Shown here: piece after piece, positions 51,258-59,062 of the stretch
How positions within the stretch are numbered: position 1 is the stretch's first letter
How the letters are laid out: every line of letters starts with the position of its first letter
Source: Actinomycetospora callitridis
Lineage (GTDB): Bacteria > Actinomycetota > Actinomycetes > Mycobacteriales > Pseudonocardiaceae
DNA length: 64,000 nt
Direction of reading: 5' to 3'
Assembly (NCBI RefSeq): GCF_028737265.1
Contig: NZ_JAQZAK010000001.1
Span: forward strand, 992,001-1,056,000
Program-made: the position numbers and the translations under genes
The notes under the pieces: model-generated
Database searches by the model: none
What the model was told of the DNA's origin: nothing
The model's input: the letters and a program-made list of their open reading frames with translations, nothing else

Positions 51258-51514
51258 GCCCGGGGTGGGGACGCGGCGGACGCGGGCGGTGACCGTTCTG
51301 TGCGCTGTCGTCGCCGCCGGGCTCGTGGCGGTCACGAACGGGAGTCGGGCGACTGCGGAGAGCGTTGACCGCTGGAACGTCCAGGGGCCCGTCCTGGTGC
51401 GGCCGCGCGAGTGACACGCGCCACTCCACGGCGGAGGATCAAGGAGTCAGCCCGTCGCGGCGGCCCCGGCCGGGGCCGGTCCGAGCCGGCGAGACGACCC
51501 CCTGAGGAGCGCCC

Positions 51515-52726
51515 ATGAAGGCTGTCGCCTACATCGAGCCCATGAAGGTCGAAGTCCAGGACATCGAGTACCCGGGCCTGGAGCTCAAGGACGGACCGGG
51601 GGTGAACCCCGCCAACGTCGGCCGCCAGACCCCGCACGGCGTGATCCTCCGGCTCGTCGCCACCAACATCTGCGGGTCCGACCAGCACATGGTGCGCGGC
51701 CGCACCACGGCGCCGCCCGGCCTGATCCTCGGCCACGAGATCACCGGCGAGGTCGTCGAGGTCGGCCGCGACGTCGAGTTCATCAAGCAGGGCGACCTCG
51801 TCTCGGCGCCGTTCAACATCGCCTGCGGGCGTTGCCGGATGTGCAAGGAGGGCCACACCGGGGTCTGCCTGAACGTCAACCCCGAACGTCCCGGCTCCGC
51901 CTACGGCTACGTCGACATGGGCGGCTGGCAGGGCGGCCAGGCCGAGTACGTCCTCGTGCCGTACGCCGACTGGAACCTCCTGCGGTTCCCCGACCGCGAG
52001 CAGGCGATGGAGAAGATCCTCGACCTGACGATGCTGTCGGACATCTTCCCGACCGGCTACCACGGCTGCGTGACGGCCGGGGTCACCACCGGGTCCACCG
52101 TCTACATCGCCGGTGCGGGTCCCGTCGGCCTCGCCGCCGCGGCCTCGGCCCAGTTGCTCGGCGCGGCGGCGGTGATCGTCGGCGACATGAACGAGGAGCG
52201 CCTCGAGCACGCCCGCCGGGTGATCGGCGCCGAGACGGTCGACCTCTCCCAGGAGGGCACGCTGCCGGACAAGATCGAGCAGATCGTCGGCGAGCCCGTG
52301 GTCGACGCCTCGGTCGACGCGGTCGGTTTCGAGGCCCGCGGCTACGGCCAGGGCGCGGGCGAGGCCCCGGCCACCGTGCTCAACTCGATCATGGAGGTGA
52401 CCCGGGCGGCGGGGAGGCTGGGCATCCCCGGCCTCTACGTCACCGGCGACCCCGGGGCGGCCGACGACGCCGCGAAGGAGGGCAGCCTGTCGATCCGGAT
52501 CGGTCTCGGCTGGGCCAAGTCGCACTCGTTCACCACCGGCCAGTGCCCGGTGATGCGCTACCACCGGCAGCTGATGAACGCGATCCTGCGCGACCGGGTG
52601 CAGATCGGGAAGGCGGTCAACGCGACCGTCATCTCCCTCGACGAGGCCCCGCAGGGCTACGCCCAGTTCGACTCGGGCGTCGCGAAGAAGTTCGTCATCG
52701 ACCCGCACGGGATGATCGCCCACTGA
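51515..52726 (+). CDS. fdhA: Glutathione-independent formaldehyde dehydrogenase
   Basis: 403 residues, zinc-dependent medium-chain dehydrogenase. Catalytic zinc region ATNICGSDQHMVRG with GHEITGEV; structural zinc cysteines in CGRCRMCKEGHTGVC; NAD motif YIAGAGPVGLAAAASAQLLG. Length and the KAVAYIEPMKVEVQDIEYP start match the Pseudomonas putida FDH/formaldehyde dismutase type. It oxidises formaldehyde without glutathione. Its proximity to the quinoprotein alcohol dehydrogenase suggests a role in removing aldehyde made from methanol or similar alcohols. ATG follows GAGGAG. Confidence 0.93.
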   Translation: MKAVAYIEPMKVEVQDIEYPGLELKDGPGVNPANVGRQTPHGVILRLVATNICGSDQHMVRGRTTAPPGLILGHEITGEVVEVGRDVEFIKQGDLVSAPFNIACGRCRMCKEGHTGVCLNVNPERPGSAYGYVDMGGWQGGQAEYVLVPYADWNLLRFPDREQAMEKILDLTMLSDIFPTGYHGCVTAGVTTGSTVYIAGAGPVGLAAAASAQLLGAAAVIVGDMNEERLEHARRVIGAETVDLSQEGTLPDKIEQIVGEPVVDASVDAVGFEARGYGQGAGEAPATVLNSIMEVTRAAGRLGIPGLYVTGDPGAADDAAKEGSLSIRIGLGWAKSHSFTTGQCPVMRYHRQLMNAILRDRVQIGKAVNATVISLDEAPQGYAQFDSGVAKKFVIDPHGMIAH

Positions 52727-52753
52727 CCTGACCACCGAGCCGACCACGACGAC

Positions 52754-52791
52754 GTGCGGCCGCGCTCCCCGTCGGGGGAGCGCGGCCGCAC
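52754..52791. terminator. 17-bp hairpin between fdhA and the Asp-rich protein gene
   Basis: Arms 52754-52770 and 52775-52791 are exact complements around GTCG, followed on the plus strand by GGTCTTGT. Strong terminator for fdhA, and it lies just after the convergent minus-strand gene. Confidence 0.8.
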
Positions 52792-52808
52792 GGTCTTGTC
52801 AGGACGTC

Positions 52809-53075
52809 CTAGCCGTCGTCGTCGTCGTCATCGCCGTCGGTGTCCGGCTGCGCGGGGGCCTGCGGCTGCTGCACCTGGCCGCCCGGGGCGGGCTGCTGGA
52901 CCTGGCCGGGCGGCAGCACACCGCCGGGCGCCGGAGCGATCTCGCTGGTGCCGGGGACGGGAGCGTCGTCGCCGTCGTCGTCGTCGCCCGGGGACTGCGG
53001 GAACTGGAACACCAGCCACAGCCCGATGATGGCGGCCAGGACGGCGAAGCCGGCCCCGACTCGATCCTTCGTCAC
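52809..53075 (-). CDS. Small membrane-anchored protein with Asp-rich ends
   Basis: 88 residues. One transmembrane segment (AGFAVLAAIIGLWLVFQF, about 8-25), then an acidic cluster (GDDDDGDDAP), a Pro/Gln linker with two PGGQVQQP-like repeats, and an acidic tail (DTDGDDDDDDG) that resembles the first half of an EF-hand loop. Not recognised. The tail could bind divalent or trivalent cations. Located 44 nt downstream of the cation exchanger, same strand, so likely co-transcribed. Confidence 0.65.
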   Translation of the reverse strand: MTKDRVGAGFAVLAAIIGLWLVFQFPQSPGDDDDGDDAPVPGTSEIAPAPGGVLPPGQVQQPAPGGQVQQPQAPAQPDTDGDDDDDDG

Positions 53076-53119
53076 GTCACATCGTCCTCTCCGGTGGGCG
53101 TGTCCTCGGTGGGTCCGGC

Positions 53120-54283
53120 TCAGTCGTCGACGGGGACCTCACCGAAGAAGACCAGGCTGATCACGAAGTAGGCGATGTAGAGGCCGAGCAGCACGAAGCC
53201 GTGCCAGCGGCGCAGACGGCCGGTGGCCAGGAAGATCGCCGCGATCACCGTCATGACCAGCAGGACCGGCATGTGCCAGGCGAGGGTGTCGGCGTCGATG
53301 GTGATGGCCCCGCCGATGAGCAGGATGATCCCCAGCTTGCCGGTCACGGAGAAGACGACGCTGCCGATGACGTTGGCGATGCCGATCTCCGGCGCGCCCC
53401 GGCGGGCGGGCTCCACGGTGAGGAAGATGTCCTCGAGCGAGAGCGCCAGCGTCGCGATCGTGACACCGAAGACGGTGCCCTCGATGGCGAACTCGTCGAG
53501 GATCCCCTCGGTGCCCGCGCCGGCGACCACGGCGCCGACGACGAGGCCGACCAGGGCGAGGACGGCGAGGACGACGGTGCCGACCGGCGAGGTCTGGCGA
53601 GCCTTGAGGAAGCCCTGGTCGATGCGGAGGTCGGCCGGCAGCTCGAAGCCGCCGTGACCGCCGGGGCCGGTGTCGCCACCCGTGCCGCCACCCGTGCCGC
53701 CGCCCGTGCCGCCGCCGGTGCCCGTGCCGGCGCTCGGGCCGTCACCAGCCCCACCCTCACGGGTCAGGGTCGCCGTGCCGCCGCCGGAGGTCACCCCCGC
53801 CTTCTCGAGCTGCTCGTACACCTCGGCGTTGCGCCACACCGGGCGTCGTGCGGAGTACTCGCGGTACGCCACCCAGCCGACGAACGCCACGAACAGCAGG
53901 AGCAGCACCACGCCGGTGACGACCGTCAGGGCCCCGGTGAGTGCGAGCGCGAACATGATGATCGGCGCGAGGACGAACAGGGCGAGGTAGTCCTTGGGGA
54001 CGTCCACCGGGGTCGGCGCGATGATCGCCGCGAGGGCGAGCACGATGCCGGTCATCGCGGTGGTCGTCCCCACGACGGTGCCGAGGGCGACCTCGCTGAG
54101 GTCCTCGAGGTTGAGGACGATGCCGAAGGCGAGGTCGTCGAATTCGATGCCGGTGAAGACGACCGCGATGAGGAAGAGCGAGATCGCCCATCGACTCGAG
54201 ACGCCGACCAGATATCCGATGAGCTTCTCGGCGCTGTACACGAGCACCGCGATGCCCAGGACGAACTGGAGGATGGGGATCAC
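53120..54283 (-). CDS. Ca2+/cation antiporter (CaCA superfamily)
   Basis: 387 residues in two five-helix halves joined by a long cytoplasmic loop. Alpha repeats: GTVVGTTTAMTGIVLAL in the first half with the acidic FTGIEFDDLAFG, and IGIANVIGSVVFSVTGKLGI in the second. The loop contains Gly/Thr repeats (GGGTGGGTGGGTGG). GTG 54283 is chosen since AAGGAG lies 6 nt upstream (TTG 54301 is the longer alternative). Exports Ca2+ or related cations. Its neighbours are the PQQ genes, whose dehydrogenase needs a metal ion. Confidence 0.85.
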   Translation of the reverse strand: MIPILQFVLGIAVLVYSAEKLIGYLVGVSSRWAISLFLIAVVFTGIEFDDLAFGIVLNLEDLSEVALGTVVGTTTAMTGIVLALAAIIAPTPVDVPKDYLALFVLAPIIMFALALTGALTVVTGVVLLLLFVAFVGWVAYREYSARRPVWRNAEVYEQLEKAGVTSGGGTATLTREGGAGDGPSAGTGTGGGTGGGTGGGTGGDTGPGGHGGFELPADLRIDQGFLKARQTSPVGTVVLAVLALVGLVVGAVVAGAGTEGILDEFAIEGTVFGVTIATLALSLEDIFLTVEPARRGAPEIGIANVIGSVVFSVTGKLGIILLIGGAITIDADTLAWHMPVLLVMTVIAAIFLATGRLRRWHGFVLLGLYIAYFVISLVFFGEVPVDD

Positions 54284-54431
54284 GAACGGCTCCTTGCTCA
54301 ACCGACGTTTGGTGAGGTGGCCGCCATATGGTGATCGTCATGTGTGCGTGTTTCAACGGGTTGACAGCCTCACCCCGCTGTGTAACCCGGGTCACTCGCG
54401 GTATCGCTCCCGGTGATCAGTCCTGCCCAGA

Positions 54432-55577
54432 TCAGTCCGCACGGTGCGGCCGGACCGCGAGCTCCGGCATCCCCAGCCCGACGGGCCCCGAACCGACCGG
54501 GACGGCGCCGACCGGCTCGGCGGCGGCGGGGTCGTTCGCCGCCGCGACGGCCTCGTCGATGATGTGGCGATCGGGCGAGAGCACGCAGACCGGGTCGGTG
54601 CGGGTCATGTCCCCGGTGAGCTGGAAGGCCTGGCAGCGGCACCCGCCGAGGTCGACCTCGCGCCGGTCGCAGCTGCGGCACGGGTCGGACATCCAGTCGG
54701 TGCCCCGGAACGCGGTGAACATCGGCGACGAGCGCCAGATCCACTCCAGGTCGTGCTCGCGGACGTTCGCCTTCGGCAGCGGCAGCTCGTGGGCGGACAG
54801 GCAGGGCCAGGCGTTCCCCTCGGGCCCGATGACGAGCTGGCGGTCGCCCCAGCCGCCCATGCAGGGCTTGGGGTACTGGCTGTAGTAGTCGGGGATGACG
54901 TAGATGACGTCGGTGCGGTCCCGCAGTCGCTCGCGGAACGCGCGCGTGACCTTCTCCGCGTTCTCGAGCTGCTCACGGCTCGGCAGCAGCGCGGACCGGT
55001 TGGCCAGCGCCCAGCCGTAGTACTGGGTGTTGGCGAGCTCGACGCGGTCGGCCCCGAGCTCCTCGACCCAGCCGAGGATGGCCTCGACGCGGTCGATGTT
55101 CTGGCGGTGCAGCACGACGTTGAGGGTCAGCGGCCACCCCAGCTCCTTGACCAGCCGCGCGGCCTCGATCTTCTTGTCGAAGGACGAGATGCCGGCGAGA
55201 CGGTCGGAGAGCACGGGCTCGTCGGCCTGGATGCTGACCTGCACGTGGTCGAGGCCGGCCTCGCGCAGGGCCTGCGCGCGGGGGCGGGACAGGCCGATCG
55301 CGCTGGTCACGAGGTTCGTGTACATCCCGAGCGAGCTCGCGTGCCCGACCAGCTCGACGAGGTCGCGGCGCAGCAGGGGCTCACCGCCCGAGAAGTGGCT
55401 CTGCAGCACGCCGAGGTCCGCGGCCTCGTCGAGCACGCGGTGCCAGTCGGCGGTGGCCAGCTCCGCGGAGCGCTTGGTGAGCTCCAGCGGGTTCGAGCAG
55501 TAGGAGCACGACAGCGGGCAGGCGTGCGTCAGCTCCGCGAGCAGACCGAGCGGGCCGTCGACCGTCGTCTCAGCCAC
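54432..55577 (-). CDS. pqqE: PqqE, radical SAM enzyme of PQQ synthesis
   Basis: 381 residues. The radical SAM cluster CPLSCSYC (Cys20, 24, 27) is at the N terminus. A SPASM domain with further cysteines (KPCMGGWG, WPCLSAHE, CRSCDRREVDLGGCRC) follows. PqqE joins Glu and Tyr of PqqA while PqqD holds the peptide. GTG 55577 overlaps the pqqD end by 8 bp. Last gene of the run. The C terminus after about residue 345 is an Ala/Pro-rich extension. Confidence 0.96.
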   Translation of the reverse strand: MAETTVDGPLGLLAELTHACPLSCSYCSNPLELTKRSAELATADWHRVLDEAADLGVLQSHFSGGEPLLRRDLVELVGHASSLGMYTNLVTSAIGLSRPRAQALREAGLDHVQVSIQADEPVLSDRLAGISSFDKKIEAARLVKELGWPLTLNVVLHRQNIDRVEAILGWVEELGADRVELANTQYYGWALANRSALLPSREQLENAEKVTRAFRERLRDRTDVIYVIPDYYSQYPKPCMGGWGDRQLVIGPEGNAWPCLSAHELPLPKANVREHDLEWIWRSSPMFTAFRGTDWMSDPCRSCDRREVDLGGCRCQAFQLTGDMTRTDPVCVLSPDRHIIDEAVAAANDPAAAEPVGAVPVGSGPVGLGMPELAVRPHRAD

Positions 55578-55860
55578 GGGTGTCCTCCTCGATGGCGATC
55601 CAGCGCCGGGCGACGAGCTGGGCGAGGAACTGCGTCACCTCGTCGTCGACGACGCGGTCGTAGCGTCGGCCGAGCTCGTCGACGATGTCGGCGACCGTAC
55701 GCGTTCCGTCGCAGAGACCGAGGATGTCGGCGCCGGTGGGGTTGAGCGTCACGACCGTCTCCGGGCCGAGCAGCACCTGGCGGTCCCGCGCCTTGTCGAA
55801 GCGCATCTTGACGAACCGAGCGAGCGCGGGACGGCCGGTGAGCGGGACGGTGCCGGTCAT
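55570..55860 (-). CDS. pqqD: PqqD, peptide chaperone
   Basis: 96 residues, winged-helix RRE fold. VVTLNPTGADILGLCDGTRTVADIVDEL is the conserved PqqD core. It binds PqqA and presents it to PqqE. ATG 55860 overlaps the pqqC stop (ATGA) and the 3' end overlaps pqqE, so C-D-E are tightly coupled. Confidence 0.95.
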   Translation of the reverse strand: MTGTVPLTGRPALARFVKMRFDKARDRQVLLGPETVVTLNPTGADILGLCDGTRTVADIVDELGRRYDRVVDDEVTQFLAQLVARRWIAIEEDTRG

Positions 55861-56600
55861 GCCGGGTAGGCCCTGTCGATGGCGTCCATCATCGCCCAGA
55901 GCACGTCGTTCTTGAACGCGAGCGCGGCGACGGCGGCGTCCTGCTGCTCGGCCGTGCGGCAGCGTGCGGTGACGATCTCCAGGGCGTGCTCGGAGTCGCG
56001 CGGGGCCTGGTGCAGCCGGTTGCGGAAGTAGTCGAGCCCGTCGCGGTCGATCCAGGTGTAGTGCTTCTCGAACGCCGCGAGGCGCTCGGCCATGAGGCCC
56101 GGCGCGAAGAGCTCGGTGAGCGAGGACGCCACGGCCTCGAGCCAGGGCCGGGTGCGGGCGAACACCACGTAGGCGTCGACGGAGAACCGGACGCCGGGCA
56201 CGATGTGCCGCCCGTCGAGCAGCTCGGCACGGTCGAGCCCGACGGCCTCGCCGAGTCGCAGCCAGGCCTCGATGCCGCCCTCGGTGGTCTCGGTGCCGTC
56301 GTGGTCGGTGATCCGGCGGATCCAGCGCTGCCGGATCTCGCGGTCGGGGCAGTTGCCCAGGATGGCGGCGTCCTTGCGGGGGATCGCCTCCTGGTAGCAG
56401 AACCGGTTGGCCACCCAGCCCCGGATCTGGGCGGGGGACAGCTCGCCCGCGTTCATGCGCACGTGGAAGTCGTGCTCGCTGTGGTAGCGGGTGGCCTGGG
56501 ACCGCAGGCGTTCGACGAGCGCGTCCGGGCCCACGGCGTCGCCGTGTCCGGCGCCGTTGGTCCCCGCCATCTCGTGGGTCACGTCGTGCGTCGCCGTCAT
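55857..56600 (-). CDS. pqqC: PqqC, pyrroloquinoline-quinone synthase
   Basis: 247 residues, all-helical cofactorless oxidase that closes the ring and performs the final eight-electron oxidation. YHSEHDFHVRMNAGEL, GWVANRFCYQEAIPRKDAAIL, ITDHDG and DAYVVFARTRPWLEAVASSLTELFAP are family segments. ATG 56600 begins 5 nt after the pqqB stop. The first 25 residues are a variable leader. Confidence 0.96.
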   Translation of the reverse strand: MTATHDVTHEMAGTNGAGHGDAVGPDALVERLRSQATRYHSEHDFHVRMNAGELSPAQIRGWVANRFCYQEAIPRKDAAILGNCPDREIRQRWIRRITDHDGTETTEGGIEAWLRLGEAVGLDRAELLDGRHIVPGVRFSVDAYVVFARTRPWLEAVASSLTELFAPGLMAERLAAFEKHYTWIDRDGLDYFRNRLHQAPRDSEHALEIVTARCRTAEQQDAAVAALAFKNDVLWAMMDAIDRAYPA

Positions 56601-56605
56601 CCGGT

Positions 56606-57520
56606 CTAGACCTCCACCTCGAGCCCGTCGGTCGCGATCTCCGCGCCGCGGGCGACCACCGTGGCGTACTCGGGGGAATCCTCGAGCAGCATGGGGTTCG
56701 TGTTGTTGATGTGTACGTAGATCTTGCGCTCGGCCGGGAGGCCGGCCAGGACCGCGAGGCTCCCGTCCGGACCGTCGACGGCCATGTGCCCCATGTCGCG
56801 GGCGGTTTTGGACGCCAGGTCCAGGCGGATCATCTCGTCGTCGGTCCACGTCGTGCCGTCGACCAGCACGACGTCCGCGGCCGCGAGCTCGTCGTGCACC
56901 GCGGGGGTGATCTCCTGGACGCCCGGCAGGTACACCGCGACGCGCCCGCTCGCCGTGTCGGTGAGGCGATAGCCCACCACCCGGCCGACGTCCGAGGCGG
57001 CTGCGTCCGTGGACGAGCCGTCCGCGAACCGCTTCTTCTTCACCGTGGGCACGTCGAACGCGCGGTAGGACAGGCCCTCGCCGAGGGCGACGGTCTCGCC
57101 GGGGACGACGCGCCGCCGGTCGACCTCCGTGTAGCGCTCCAGGGTCGGCAGGAACCCGGTGCCCCCGGTGAGCGTCTCGATGCTGGCGTCGGAGGCGTGC
57201 AGCTCGATGCCCGGACCCTCGCGCAGGAGCAGCAGACCCATGGTGTGGTCGAGCTCGGCGTCGGTGAGCAGCACCGCGGCGATCGGGCTCTCGCGTCCCG
57301 AGCGGGGCTGCAGCGCGGGCGTGGCCTCGATCTGGCTGCGGAGGTCGGGGGAGGCGTTGAGCAGGAACCATGTGGTCCGGTCGGCGCTGACGGCGATCGA
57401 CGACTGCGTGCGCGGCCGGGTGGGGCGGGAACCGTCACGGACGGCCCGGCAACCCGGGCACCCGCAGTTCCACTGGGGAAAGCCGCCACCGGCGCCGGCT
57501 CCCAGCACCCGCACCCACAT
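56606..57520 (-). CDS. pqqB: PqqB, metallo-beta-lactamase-fold hydroxylase of PQQ synthesis
   Basis: 304 residues. VRVLGAGAGGGFPQWNCGCPGC is the PqqB N-terminal segment with the zinc-binding cysteines, and LLTDAELDHTMGLLLLREG is its modified beta-lactamase motif. PqqB has been proposed to hydroxylate the tyrosine of the cross-linked intermediate. ATG 57520 is preferred over TTG 57568 because GGAGGAGGG precedes it. Separated from pqqA copy 2 by a hairpin. Confidence 0.95.
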   Translation of the reverse strand: MWVRVLGAGAGGGFPQWNCGCPGCRAVRDGSRPTRPRTQSSIAVSADRTTWFLLNASPDLRSQIEATPALQPRSGRESPIAAVLLTDAELDHTMGLLLLREGPGIELHASDASIETLTGGTGFLPTLERYTEVDRRRVVPGETVALGEGLSYRAFDVPTVKKKRFADGSSTDAAASDVGRVVGYRLTDTASGRVAVYLPGVQEITPAVHDELAAADVVLVDGTTWTDDEMIRLDLASKTARDMGHMAVDGPDGSLAVLAGLPAERKIYVHINNTNPMLLEDSPEYATVVARGAEIATDGLEVEV

Positions 57521-57572
57521 CGTGAGTCGCCCTCCTCCTGGACACTTCCTCGTGATTTTGCGGTACAACGCA

Positions 57573-57610
57573 CGCGAGGGGCGCCGAGAACAATTCTGGC
57601 GCCCCTCGCG
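57573..57610 (-). terminator. 13-bp hairpin between pqqA copy 2 and pqqB
   Basis: Arms 57573-57585 and 57598-57610 are exact complements with a 12-nt loop. In PQQ operons a partial terminator here keeps pqqA mRNA more abundant than pqqB-E. Shares the GAGGGGCGCC core with the hairpin after pqqA copy 1. Confidence 0.7.
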
Positions 57611-57620
57611 GTGACGTTGG

Positions 57621-57713
57621 TCAGTCGTCGAGCTGAGCGATGTACATCGTCACCTCGGGGGCGACTCCGAACTCCTCGAACTGCGGGGTCTCCCACACGG
57701 CGAGCATCTCCAT
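57621..57713 (-). CDS. pqqA: PqqA precursor peptide, copy 2
   Basis: 30 residues. The substrate motif E-x3-Y is present as EVTMY (Glu20, Tyr24), the two residues that become PQQ. The leader MEMLAVWETPQFEEFGVAP is of PqqA type. ATG 57713 follows AAAGGAGGTGG. Directly upstream of pqqB, the standard position. About 75% identical to copy 1. Confidence 0.95.
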   Translation of the reverse strand: MEMLAVWETPQFEEFGVAPEVTMYIAQLDD

Positions 57714-57754
57714 GCTTGATGCCACCTCCTTTCTCAACGGTCGGTCCAACCTAC

Positions 57755-57776
57755 CTGCTGCGGCAGAGCGCAGCAG
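57755..57776 (-). terminator. 8-bp hairpin between the R2-like gene and pqqA copy 2
   Basis: CTGCTGCG (57755-57762) and CGCAGCAG (57769-57776) with a 6-nt loop. It may separate the rubredoxin/diiron pair from the pqqA2-BCDE segment or stabilise an RNA 5' end. Confidence 0.5.
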
Positions 57777-57788
57777 TGTTCTCGGGGA

Positions 57789-58553
57789 TCACCAGAACTT
57801 GATCCCGACGGACTTGAGACGGCGTTTGTGGAGCTGGTCGACCTTCTCGATGTCCTTGGAGGAGATGAGGTCTCCCCAGGCCCACGCGGCCTTCGAGCCC
57901 TCGTTGAGGATTTTCTCGAGGTCGTTGTCGACGAGGTCGGCGCTCTGGATGACCCGGGAGCCGAAGCCGATGTGCCAGCGCTCGTCGCGCAGCACCAGTT
58001 CCATGCCCTTGCGCATCCCGGGCATCGGGACCGACAGCTTCTCGAGGGCGTCGAGCAGCGCGTGCTGCCCCGCGGTGAGGACCACGCCCTCGAGGATCAT
58101 GTGGTAGAGCCCGACCGCGGTGGTGAGCTCCTCGTCGGAGTCGGCGAGGCCGCGGGCGATGGCCGGCAGGCGCTCCTCGAACAGCTCGAGGAGGTCCGGG
58201 CTCACCCGCTCGCGCAGGACCTCGAGCCGCTCGTTGAGGTTCTTCCCCGGGACGCCGACGACCTCGCTGACCACGCGGTCGAAGAAGCGGGCGTGCCGGG
58301 CCTCGTCGCGGGCCTGCGACTCGAAGCAGCCGGCCATCGCGTCGTCGACGGTGGCCTTCGACTGGAACGATCCGAGGTGCAGGGCCACCGACGTCTCACC
58401 GACGCAGAAGCCGGCGATCAGTCCGAGGATCTGGTCGTACTCGCTGTCCTCGAGCTTCGTCCAGGACTCGATGTCCGTGGAGAGGTCGATGGTGGTCTCG
58501 TCCCACTGCAGTGATTCTGCGAGCTGGACGAAGTGGCCGTACCCGGTGATCAT
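57789..58553 (-). CDS. R2-like (ribonucleotide-reductase beta type) diiron protein
   Basis: 254 residues, ferritin-like helical bundle. All six ligands of an R2-type diiron site are visible: Glu53, Glu84 and His87 (DEARH), Glu155 (ILEGVV), Glu191 and His194 (DERWH). The position of the radical tyrosine (His+4) is Phe91, so it is not a canonical tyrosyl-radical R2. It is shorter than RNR R2 (about 320-350), and no R1 gene is near. With rubredoxin 12 nt upstream as likely electron donor, an O2-dependent oxidase or hydroxylase is inferred. Its place between two pqqA genes suggests a role in PQQ or PqqA chemistry. Confidence 0.82.
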   Translation of the reverse strand: MITGYGHFVQLAESLQWDETTIDLSTDIESWTKLEDSEYDQILGLIAGFCVGETSVALHLGSFQSKATVDDAMAGCFESQARDEARHARFFDRVVSEVVGVPGKNLNERLEVLRERVSPDLLELFEERLPAIARGLADSDEELTTAVGLYHMILEGVVLTAGQHALLDALEKLSVPMPGMRKGMELVLRDERWHIGFGSRVIQSADLVDNDLEKILNEGSKAAWAWGDLISSKDIEKVDQLHKRRLKSVGIKFW

Positions 58554-58565
58554 TGATCAGCATCC

Positions 58566-58784
58566 TCACATCCCCGGGAGGTGCTCTCCCGGTTCCAGCA
58601 TGCGGAAGTCCGACTTCTCGGCTCCGCAGATCGGGCACATCCAGTCGTCCGGGATGTCTTCGAAGGGCGTCCCGGGCGGGATGCCGCTGTCGGGGTCGCC
58701 CTCCTCGGGATCATAGATGAATCCACACAGTTCGCAGAGCCATCGTGGGGCCTCGGGCGGCGCCAGCGTCTCCTCGACGGTCAT
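58566..58784 (-). CDS. Rubredoxin
   Basis: 72 residues. Fe(Cys)4 site: CELC (Cys17, 20) and CPIC (Cys50, 53), with [21 protein letters not shown] between. The C-terminal tail ([16 protein letters not shown]) is longer than usual. Cytosolic one-electron carrier, probably feeding the R2-like diiron protein encoded next. ATG 58784 gives the normal N terminus; GGAG lies upstream. Confidence 0.95.
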   Translation of the reverse strand: MTVEETLAPPEAPRWLCELCGFIYDPEEGDPDSGIPPGTPFEDIPDDWMCPICGAEKSDFRMLEPGEHLPGM

Positions 58785-58824
58785 ACCCTCTCTCCACGGT
58801 TCTCCTGCTCGAGCGGACCCCAAA

Positions 58825-58873
58825 CACCCGGAGAGGGGCGCCGGACCTGCGCGGTCCGGCGCCCCTCCCGGTG
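58825..58873 (-). terminator. Hairpin between pqqA copy 1 and rubredoxin
   Basis: Perfect 15-bp stem (58833-58847 with 58853-58867, loop TGCGC) extended by about six further pairs with small bulges. Core GAGGGGCGCC as in the hairpin after pqqA copy 2. Likely partial terminator below pqqA copy 1. Confidence 0.7.
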
Positions 58874-58881
58874 TCAGTCGA

Positions 58882-58971
58882 TCAGTCGTCCATCTGGGCG
58901 ACGTACATCGTCACCTCGGGAGCGACCCCGATCTCCTCGAACTGCGGGGCCTCCCACACGTGGAGCTCCAT
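58882..58971 (-). CDS. pqqA: PqqA precursor peptide, copy 1
   Basis: 29 residues. E-x3-Y motif EVTMY (Glu19, Tyr23) is intact. Leader [21 protein letters not shown] 58971 with AGGAGGT 6-7 nt upstream. It sits directly below the quinoprotein dehydrogenase and above rubredoxin, not next to pqqB. Differs from copy 2 by one deletion and several leader substitutions. Confidence 0.93.
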   Translation of the reverse strand: MELHVWEAPQFEEIGVAPEVTMYVAQMDD

Positions 58972-59062
58972 CTCGTGACCTCCTCTCACATGCTTCGCGA
59001 CGGAGATCGCTCGGCAGCGCGACGTAGGAGCGCTGACGGGCGTATCTCCTTGGAGCGGAAAA

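Noticed and set aside
51258..51514. Short frame (GTG near 51327) in the gap before fdhA
   Set aside because: About 29 codons, no ribosome binding site, no motif. The gap probably holds only regulatory DNA.
54361..54388. TTGACA-N16-TAACCC on the plus strand before pqqE's 3' end
   Set aside because: A good -35 but a poor -10, and it would drive only antisense RNA into pqqE.
57789..58553. Canonical ribonucleotide reductase R2 subunit
   Set aside because: The radical tyrosine is replaced by Phe, the length is too short and no R1 gene is in the window. Kept as R2-like.
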